64,000 nt of DNA from positions 166,273-230,272 of the forward strand of contig WHUZ01000092.1 in the NCBI GenBank assembly GCA_015179045.1. Reading direction: 5' to 3'. The position numbers and the translations under genes were made by a program. The notes below the pieces were generated by a model. The model was not told where the DNA came from. It did not search any database and was given only the letters and a program-made list of their open reading frames with translations. Source of the DNA: Kalaharituber pfeilii. Taxonomy: Eukaryota; Ascomycota; Pezizomycetes; Pezizales; Pezizaceae. This document shows, piece after piece, positions 55,436 to 64,000 of this stretch; within the stretch, counting starts at the first letter, position 1, and every line of letters begins with the position of its first letter.

Positions 55436-57714
55436 TGTTCTTCAGGCAACATTGAATATTGTATAGCATACCCATTCCAAATGCTAATCTGATGTGCCCT
55501 CCGCTGAACTGTCCTGGTTTCTGAATGGTATTGGCATGGAGGTCGATGCAGTCCTAATCATAGTCACCTGTCGATGCTAGCACGTTTCCGTCGACTGGGG
55601 AATTGAAAGCATAAAAACCCTCTAAAGTGCTTGACATGTATAACTGACATATTGATTGATGGTTGGAAACTTTGTGCCAAACTCCGAAGGCTATCAGATA
55701 TGTTAGTGTACTTTGGAAGCAACGTTGCACGCCCTAGGGTCTAGGGTGAAGAGGACAGAGCTGTTGCTGATGAGGTAGCTGTATTGGATTGCCAAGTTGG
55801 CTTAACGGCACTTTCAGAGCTCAAAGGAGATATTGGATGGGTGGGAACGAAAATTCTATCATGAAGCACGGTGTATTTTCACTCCGAACAAATCGTAAGA
55901 CAAAAATGCCAAACAAAATCGTTTTTCCAGTATTCCCACTTTTTTCTTGCACTACTGACGCTTATGCAACAAAGATACTGCTTATCCGAGGAATTCCGTA
56001 TCCAGGTTCTTAAGATCAGCTCCCGCTAAGTTCTTGTCAGTAATGGCGCGTAGATTCAGACAAGAGGAATCCTTACCGTAACTGGCTCTCCGCCCCTGCG
56101 GGGCAATTCCAATAATCGAATTCAATCTGTTCCACAAAATGGAATCCCAGACCCGGAGAGCTCTGTTGGGTTCTTTAACAAAACTACCGTCATGCCTGAT
56201 CATGACGAAGTTGGAATGGCAGTGCACGCGCCATATGATGTCCGTGTAGTCGTATCTCCATACGCTTCTCGGAATCGTAGTCGGATATTTACTGATGGTG
56301 GAGCCATTTCCATGATGCAAGTGGTTAAGGCTGGATGGCTGGAATCAGCGAAAACGCAGATGTACAAACGACGGACCCTATAAGTAGCCGAAGCGTCTGA
56401 CCGACATCTTGACCGTTGGTGATGTTGTGCCGACGGGCTAATCCTGGCGCCTCACGCGGATGGAATGTGGAACCGGCGTAATTAAACGCATAGATCTCGG
56501 TACCGGTGGAGAGTTGTATGTTCCATCCCTGCTCATGTCCCTGTTTTCGGAAGATTGTCGGGTCGCGCCGAAGGGTATAAGGCGGCAGGTTCTGTACTTG
56601 AGTTCTTGGTTTTCATGATCAATGAAACTTGTCTATTCTTCCCCCTCGAAACCATGAATCATTCTCATGCGAGGCGTATTGTGCGAAACCCCGAGAGTTG
56701 TAGGCTGGAGAAAAAGGTTCTATATCCAAAGATGAAAGTCAACGTCTTTTGATGGACCGCGCGTTGATTAATTAACTGTATTGATTCAAGGTCGAGAGGG
56801 TTGTGAAGCGTTTTCGATAATGGAGAATCAGATGTATTTGGTCCAAAATTGTGTTATCAAAGTATTTTTATTTAGATTCAAAAGCTACCCTATTGCTCTT
56901 CAATCATTAGTCACATACTCTCTCAAATCTGAAGGCCTATTCCGTCGGAATTTATTGCGTCTATATAACAGATTTAGCGTTAGATGTCGTGATAAATCTT
57001 TACCTCCGTATGCAAAGTTCTCAGCGACTTATCCTCCGCAGATATCTATAAGGGGCTCCTCCTGTAACTATCCCTTCACTTCCTGTCTTCTGAGATTCAC
57101 ATAGGGCCAATGCACGTTCCGTTGGTGTTCTACGGGGCTTCAGAACTCCTCCCTTGATCAAATATATCTATATTGATATATATGTATATGGTATCACGTA
57201 ATCCCCCTTATTGCTATTCCCTATATCATGGCCTCTGGGTCGAGGCCTTCAATGCTCGGAGGCAGGCATATATCCTATTTCTCCATCGTGGTTTGGAAAA
57301 CCTCTTCAGCGTTGTGACATACTTGAACGAATATGAGCCGGTGGTTGCTGACAAGAGCCCGGTCGCTATGTATCTGGATTCCTATGGTTGCAGCGAGGGT
57401 TTCTTCCCTCGAGCATAACCCCTGGATGTAGGTGATTATCTTCCCAGCACTGGACTACAGCCACAGTAATATCTCGAAGCCGCAATCGCGGCTTGCGTAG
57501 TGGTTTCCGTGGCATTCCAAAGTGTTCTCTCTGAGCCGGTTCTCTTCTCTTTGTAAGTTCCCCTTCTCTTCCTCCTCTTCGTTCTCTACCTCACCTTTCA
57601 GTCCCACACATTCGGTCTACCCGACCCTCCCACACATTGCATCCATCGTACCCCTTGGATCCCATATACCCTCAAGCTCCATAGCGAGCACAATAATCCT
57701 TGAGATTTCCAGCA

Positions 57715-57767
57715 TTTTTTTTTTATATCAATACTCGCGTGCCGCCCTATGGGCTATGGTGAGGGAA
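57715..57767 (-). mobile_element. tail B micro-insertion (53 bp)
   Basis: T-run, tatatcaatactcgcgtgcc, gccctatgggctatggtgag, ggaa. Perfect 13-bp duplications gagatttccagca at 57702-57714 and 57768-57780. Confidence 0.9.
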
Positions 57768-57780
57768 GAGATTTCCAGCA

Positions 57781-60700
57781 GAGCCAGGCTAGAGGTATAG
57801 CTCACGCCGATTACAAGAGAGATGTACTCCGAAGAAAGGTGCGATGGAGTACTTATAGTACTCCCCGTATTTTCCCACCCCTCATCTCTTCCTATCAGTC
57901 AGTTACGTAAAGGCCCCATTCAACCGCCTCATCGCCACCCGCTTCCCCGCATCGGTATATGCATGCAAAGGTGGAGTCCTTACATCCCTCCTTCTCCTGA
58001 GCCGTTGGATTCGGAATTCCTCATTGCTGGTGCCATATCTTTTCTCCAGCATCCAGCATACTACGGGTGCGGCTCTTCCCAAACCCCTCATCTGCCTGAA
58101 GCAGGAAAACGTTTCCCATGGGGAAACCGGTGGCCCTTCTAGGAAGAGTTGAGGGTTGAGATGGAAAGAACGCAAACGGTATAGCCAAACGGCCAGATGC
58201 CAATCCATCGAATGTCCTCCTCTGCGCCCCGGGCCAATATCATTTCCTCCAAAGCTTGGTGTCCCAAGATGCCATTTGCCGGCATCGCACTACCTGATGG
58301 CTCTCACGTTCTCTCCAAAACAAGCACCTGGACACTTTAATACTGGATTGCTACGTAGGCTCCCGTTGTTGATGCTTTAAATAATTAAGGAGTCTGAGGT
58401 CAGCTGCTAGCGCACATTGCTACTGCTCATCATTCTCCAATCTCCGTCTGCGCTGCTGTGTCCATTCTCCCTGCGCATTCCCTTTCTAAACCTCCTCCCC
58501 AAACATGCGGGCATTATGATGACACCAATATGTGTTCCTGCTCTCTGCACTACCAAAATTCGTCCCATTTTCCTTCTTCTTCTGAAGCCCCTGACATGTA
58601 TTTATGGTCTCCAGGAATGAGCGATGTATGACATCTGGGTCGCTGCGCTCGTGTTGAATAAGTCGCAATGTAGGCTGAGTAAAGCCTGGGATCTCGGGGG
58701 CAGCTGTTTCTCAGTGCCACTCGAGGGATCTCCTGGACCGGGAGTTAAAAGTATGATTCGGAATGTTTTTTCTTTTATAGCTTCTGAGTTCACGTTGAGA
58801 TTTTAATCTTCATGTATATTAGCATTGGGGTCTGCATTAAGCGTTGGCGGTACACCTGAGTATATATATACTTGGGTCCCGTCACAATATCTGCACTCTT
58901 CCGATTTCTGGCCGTCCCGTTTGCAATTGAAGTGTTCTAAGCCCCTAGGTGGGTTCCTGTCCTTTCCCAAAATCTGGCTCCGCAAACAGTAAATTGATGC
59001 TGTGCTGGTGATGGTACTGTATGAGCTGCAGTGTACCTCAGGACTGTGTAGTGAATATGCACACGCCGAACACGAAAGAACGCAAAATCGCAAGACAATC
59101 GCACACGTTCAGGGGCAGCAGTTGCAACCGTCAGCTGAACAGGGAGCACCGCCGTCGCCAGCTAGGATGTGCTACCGCCGTCGCCAGCTAGGATGTGACT
59201 TATTCGTTCACTGCGTTGTGCCGTATTTCACTGTCGTTTTCTCCACCGCACAGCTGGTCACGAGACTAACCGAACAGCACGCGTTTGTAAGTGGGCGATG
59301 AAGAACGAATTCCTGCGCAGACTTTGTTTACATTCCACAAGAGAACACTTGTATATTACTTATTTCTCTGTTTTTTACGTATCCCGTCCGCAAATCAAAT
59401 AGAGATTTTGTATTGCGCGCAGACTGTGTGGGCAGAACCGTTTTCGCTAAGAACGTCCTTTCATGTTTAGCTGCACTAACTTGGAGCAGTTTATAACATT
59501 CAAGAACGCTGTGATTGGAGTGTCTCAGTCACTAGTTAAGAGATTATATATGTGTGTGTTGAACTGGATACCAGGCGTTGATGTAGATGACGAACCACAA
59601 CACGCATACCGCTTAAGGGTACTGTTGGTAACATACGTAAAAATTTGTTGCTTAATTGTCCAAAATGCAACTTGAAGAGGGATATGGCGCCGTACTGTAC
59701 TTCTGTCGATCCGAGAGGGCGAGTGACAAGCAGGCAACTGGCTTTAAATTTGTCAATTATGAAACTTCTAACTGCTCATACGCCTGCATAGTAGTCTCAT
59801 AGCCAGGATGCATATCAGGTATGGATCAGGTGCACTCCTGCTAGGCCTTGTGAGTAACTGACCTATCATTGAACATCGTTCGGTCTGGTGTTGCATCCCA
59901 TCTCATTGCAAACGCTCGGGCCCTTTGATGCAACCTCTACTCTGGCTTGTGCCCAGAGCATAATCAAACGAATCGCCAACGTTATGGTGAGTCATTCACC
60001 ACCTCGCGCACGAGGGGCTCGGGCTCCAGACCAAAGGAAGCACTCTGGTAAAGGTTATTCCGCAGGAGGGATTTCTACGGGTTCAAACAGCGCTTGAGAA
60101 CCACTGCGCAATGAGCCTTAGGCCACTACAACATCACTGTGAGGAGGAATGCCACTGCGACTTTCACTAAGGACGGAGATGGGAACATGCAGAAGATTGT
60201 TTAACAGAAAGAAGCATCACATTGAGGTATCCCAAACGTGGTCGTTGGGTTGGTAGTTGCGCTGGTGAACCCGGTTCCAAGCATGGAAATTTGTGCTAGG
60301 GAAGAATACGAATGGAGAGGTCTGGTTCATTGCTATGAGTCAACGTGTAGTGGGTTGTCCCGAAGTGGGTTGCTCCAGGATGGGCACGAGGTCAGGTTAC
60401 TGCACAATATATTCATACTTCTCTTATTTCCTTTCCTGTTTTGTGCTGCTGTATCTGGTTAGGAGACTGCTGCTGGATGTATCCCGCTCATCTCACGCTT
60501 AGATTTAGCCGCGACACTAGGCTCTGCTCATATTGTGCTCACATGCTGCCATAGATAGACACCTGTGATACTGCGTGACCTCGGACTAGGGATCCAATAC
60601 ATAATCACTCGTTAATCGAGCTAAAAGGGTTGAGTCATCTGGGCATGAGACGATTGAGTAATAGAAAATCTGGGCTTTTGAGCGGACGATGCATTGAATG

Positions 60701-60810
60701 AGTCTCGAAACAGATTAACTCCTACCGAGCTCCGGAAATCAAGCATGGAGTACTCGCAGCGTTTGCAAGTATAAATATGCTTCCCCACCCCCCACTTCCT
60801 GCTGGCGTCC
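57781..60810. other. gene-poor region
   Basis: No ORF with a motif; several 60-107 codon frames overlap each other. A two-copy 26-bp tandem repeat is at 59148-59197. Confidence 0.4.
59148..59197. repeat. 26-bp tandem duplication
   Basis: Two adjacent copies of accgccgtcgccagctagga followed by tgtg. Confidence 0.8.
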
Positions 60811-60817
60811 TATAAAA
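60811..60817 (+). promoter_or_regulatory. TATA box of the 75-aa gene
   Basis: tataaaa lies 140 bp before the ATG at 60951, followed by a C/T-rich leader (60830-60950), the arrangement of strongly expressed fungal genes. Confidence 0.6.
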
Positions 60818-60950
60818 CCCCATCACCACCCCTGCCTGCCTTTACCACGTTCACAATCCATCCATCCTCCTCGACTAGAACTCCACGCATCTTCCTCAAC
60901 TAGTACAAGCAAGACCTCCAATTCCAGTCATTACCACTTTCTAAATTACC

Positions 60951-61260
60951 ATGGCCCCGCCCGTCAATATGATCAAGAGACTTGCCGACCTTCTGGTCAC
61001 GCATGCCCCTGCCGTCAGGCGAGGGCTACCCCCCCCAAACAGAGAAGAGATGCAGGCTGCACTCCGGTAAGATATCTCTCGAGCAAGTATCCACTATATT
61101 ATGGAAAAGAACTTGACAACTAACACAAAATTGTGCAACGTACTTTAGAGCCTTGCAACATCACTGTCCAGCAGACCACAAAGTTGTCATCTCGTACAAG
61201 GATGAAAATGGAAAGGTGGTCCGAGTTGATCTGCCCAAGGAAGAAATGATGGAGCACTAG
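60951..61260 (+). CDS. small 75-aa protein (two exons)
   Basis: Exons 60951-61066 and 61149-61260 join in frame over an 82-bp intron (GTAAGA donor, AACTAAC branch point, TTTAG acceptor), encoding 75 residues. It starts MAPPVNMIKRLADLLVTHAP, has a basic-Pro stretch (VRRGLPPPNREEM) and ends with VISYKDENGKVVRVDLPKEE then MMEH, which could be a small beta-hairpin. No signal peptide, Cys or membrane segment. The start context ttaccATGGcc is good and a TATA box precedes it. I do not recognise the family. Clean splicing and promoter make it one of the most convincing genes in the gene-poor right third. Confidence 0.75.
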
Positions 61261-62518
61261 ATTTGTGGTTGGAGAGTGGACATCTGGTTCCTATCTTGTC
61301 ATAATCACATCATCTAGAAGGTCTTCTTATTGGGTTGTGACTGGAGAGGGCTCCATTATCAATTGTACAAGTGTTCTGTGATTGCAACTGATTGGGTTGG
61401 GATGGAAGGACAAAAAAAAAGAAAAAAGCTTTGTTTCATTTTTTTTTAATAGTGCTTTTATTACTTCTTTCCTTTCTTTTACTATTGATTTGTGCTTACT
61501 GTTGCTTGTATTGCTAGAATTCTCATTTCCGCACTGCAGTCATGTGTTGCGTTAGTGCTCCTCAGCTGGTATATAAGTTACAAGTAGTGATCAAATACTT
61601 CCCGAACGGGAGACTCTTCATGATCGAGCCAAGGGTCACAGACTGCAAACAACAAGGATCTGGGTACGAGTACAGTAGCTTCGGACCAGGCGTGACTATA
61701 TAGGTACCATAGCATACATAATCTAGTAGGATATTACTTTAGTAATGTCGATAAACCGACAATTGTCGTTACGTAGGAAAGGTTAGAGTACAAGTCTACC
61801 CTTTACATGGGTTGCTTTTCGCTACATTACACCCGAAAGGCCTCTATTACCTTGTACAACTTGGACCAGTGTAGAAACTATCTGGAACATGCCAACTAGA
61901 TAATCCTCTCATCATTTCAATGACAATGTCCGCCTGGTGCACAGCCCTGAAGGCCAAAATCGCTCTTTAGAATGCGGGTTCAATTAAAACTGTATTCTCT
62001 GCACCTCAGGACCCCTCTAAGCCCCACAGGAACCCATCATTTAAAGTCTGTAAGTCACAGGAGCCCTAGGGTTAGGTGGACAATTTGTGCACATCATTAT
62101 CTGGGCAAGCATGCCAAACTTGTTCTAGCCATTCTTGTGGCGTGTGTTCAGTTCGAACTCAGTGGTTTCCTTCTCTAGTCACGTTGCATAGGTCCCGTGC
62201 CCTCGTGTCCTACAACAATTCATCAAAGGCCAATGCTTCTGGCGAGTGCCCCTTGTTTTCACTTCCATGAGCACGAGAAAATAAGGTTGCTGCCGTCGCT
62301 CGTCCCCCGCTTGTGCATTAGCTCGCCTGTAGTGCGCTTATGTGATATCCGGCTTAGTATGTGCTTCTTAGGCGCCGGTTCGTATTGATGCACAAATTCA
62401 GAATGCTCTCCAAAGTGCTTTGTAAATGTCTTCTCTGGTGGGATGGGTGGAGCCACTTCTTCCCCACCTTGCAACCTCCGCTGATACTCCAATTCTCTAA
62501 TCCCAAAGGTATGAACGC
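61261..62518. other. no supported gene
   Basis: 3' flank of the small gene (T/A-rich near 61410-61450) and unrecognised sequence; short ORFs only. Confidence 0.4.
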
Positions 62519-63092
62519 ATGATAGCATACGTGCATCCGTTCTATACCCCCAACAGCGAACTTGAGTTTGCCCCTGCCGCACTAATGGCAATCCCAAAGC
62601 TTCTCCGGCAATTAGCCGGCATCTTCACTGTCTCTAAGAAATGCCGTTTCACAAAACAATGGACCGATGACAACTTGCTCATCGTCAAGCCAGTATACAG
62701 GGACCTTGCTTACACCGTAACGTGGGCGGATTGGATCGTCGCTGAACGTAACAATGTCCTTCAGGTCAGCCTAAAACTTTGCATGACAAAACCCGAGCAT
62801 TCCAAGAATCTAACCAGAGAAAAACAGGGGCCAGTTTTGACACAGCTTTGTGGAAGATCGTGTGATATACCGCTGGATCTCCGCCCGCTGGTATGATATT
62901 TTGGTCATCGATCTCACCAGCGAAGGTTTTACGGTATCACTAACGTCTTGGAAGTCTCCGGCTTCGGCTGCTTCCTCCACAAAACAGGCCCCGCCGCATA
63001 TGAAGTTCCTCGATGCATACTGTCCGTTTTGTTGTACTCGCAAACCGAAGGGGGTGCCGAAATGTCGCAGGTGTGGGATTACACTCTATTAG
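62519..63092 (+). CDS. possible zinc-ribbon protein, gene model uncertain
   Basis: A first coding block (62519-62764) encodes IAYVHPFYTPNSELEF and FTKQWTDDNLLIVKPVYRDL. A second (about 62847-63092) encodes VEDRVIYRWISARWYDILVI and ends with CPFCCTRKPKGVPKCRRCG, a CX2C...CX2C zinc-ribbon pattern. A GTCAGC donor at 62765, an ATCTAAC branch point and a CACAG acceptor at 62845 suggest an intron, but joining them is out of phase by one base, so either the splice site differs or a frameshift is present. Family not recognised. Confidence 0.4.
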
Positions 63093-64000
63093 CAAATCCA
63101 GTCGCATGTCGGTGCCCGTTGGTGGGCGAGCCTAAGTCCGAGTATAAAATTCCAACTTCGTTTGTTCCTTTCTGGCCTTTTTTTCTGATATCGTCGTTGT
63201 AGTGCTACATTTCACAACTGATTATCCTGCATGTTCCTATGTATATTCATGTATTCTATTAAGTTTTTCTCAGGCTCTGCCGGAATCATCCCAGTCTCAC
63301 TTTAAGTCAGCCATTGGAGAAACAGATCGTGGTCAATAAATTTGCACCGATTCGCATATTGAGGACCAAACACAAGAGTGAATGCTCGAGCAGGGTAATT
63401 AACTTTCAGTCGTGTGCCAGTGATAAAGCATGGATCGAATAAGCCAATTCGTAGGCTCACATCTCACCAGGTCTGCTGAGAACTGTGGGACATATGTGCA
63501 TCGACCTTAGAGACGTGTCCGGCGAATATGTACGCACCTTATAATAACTCATTAAATGTAGTAGATGAACTCTCCCACATCTGGCGGAACCCACCGTATT
63601 GATCTTGGGTCCTGCTCAATTCCCAGACCTCCTTATTAGTGATGGCTGATATTATTACGTGGGGTGACCTCATCCACCTGGCTCCACGATTCATGTGTGG
63701 TTCTTAGGATGATAGTTTTCATGTTTGCATTTGCGTCAATCAAACCTGACGCTAAAAGCTGCTACAATCATGGTATTCAGCATGGAAGTTGTAATTTTAT
63801 GGAGATTTCCTCTGTGCAGAAAACACGGGAAGGAATTTCAATACTTGGTATCTGGGACAATAGGAAAGCATGAATAGGAGGTAGCTGTGTGGATTTCGGT
63901 TAACTGACTAAAGCAGTGGACGGAGAAATTTGTGGGCCCTTCTCCTTGTATGTCGAAATTCTTAAACCTCTGAGGGATAAAGATTGCTGAATAGTAAACC
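63093..64000. other. right-edge region, no supported gene
   Basis: Short ORFs only; nothing recognised. Confidence 0.4.

Larger units (their letters stand above)
52429..57714. other. gene-poor region of more than 5 kb
   Basis: No ORF shows a recognised domain. The best candidates are a minus-strand ORF at 55058-55435 (125 codons from ATG, Pro- and Trp-containing) and several 60-110 codon frames. Repeat structure is limited to an imperfect duplication near 53.1-53.3 kb and a direct repeat aacatcacacccata at about 53625-53655. Confidence 0.4.

Overview
The window is nuclear DNA of a filamentous fungus, most likely an ascomycete; a truffle or morel relative (Pezizomycetes) is my best guess, from gene style rather than any marker. 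Evidence: short GT-AG introns (47-126 bp) with CTAAC-like branch points, single dispersed 5S rRNA genes instead of an rDNA array, and families that are expanded in such fungi (DUF4419, a NACHT-ankyrin NLR-like protein, a HET-domain protein, an F-box protein). No tRNA, CRISPR or bacterial-style operon was seen.

Layout: 1-1.1 kb holds an edge ORF, a truncated 5S relic and one intact 5S gene. 2.0-4.2 kb is a five-exon DUF4419 gene. 7.97-13.34 kb is a NACHT-ankyrin gene with 17 near-identical ankyrin repeats but three reading-frame breaks. 15.8-27.7 kb is a transposon stack: an ORF1-only LINE, an antisense truncated LINE, a Mutator-like element with 111-bp TIRs and a Tc1/mariner relic nested inside it, and a pile of LINE fragments. 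30.4-32.4 kb holds a hAT-type MITE, a minisatellite and three palindromes. 33.0-33.7 kb is a cysteine-rich gene (minus strand). 35.1-36.7 kb is a pogo-like MITE loaded with later insertions, then a second hAT MITE. 37.0-38.9 kb has an F-box gene and a small gene whose paralogue lies at 44.5 kb; between them (41.1-43.6 kb) is a LINE with an almost uninterrupted RT-RNase H ORF. 48.4-51.2 kb (minus) is a two-exon membrane-anchored HET protein. 51-64 kb is gene-poor, with one clean 75-aa two-exon gene (60.95 kb) and a possible zinc-ribbon gene (62.5 kb).

The unusual signal is a swarm of more than 20 tiny insertions (about 40-140 bp), many flanked by 7-14 bp target-site duplications, that consist of only the 3'-terminal hairpin of a LINE plus poly(A). 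They come in three tail families (A, B, C), each also found at the end of a longer LINE copy in this window. Family A copies all start at the same base, CCCTGCC, deep inside the LINE 3' UTR. Together with the ORF1-only element this suggests the LINE machinery here acts in trans on very short tail-bearing RNAs, or that reverse transcription stops at the hairpin base. The NLR-like, HET, DUF4419 and F-box genes fit a self/non-self recognition repertoire in a repeat-rich neighbourhood, but they form no operon and show no evident joint regulation.
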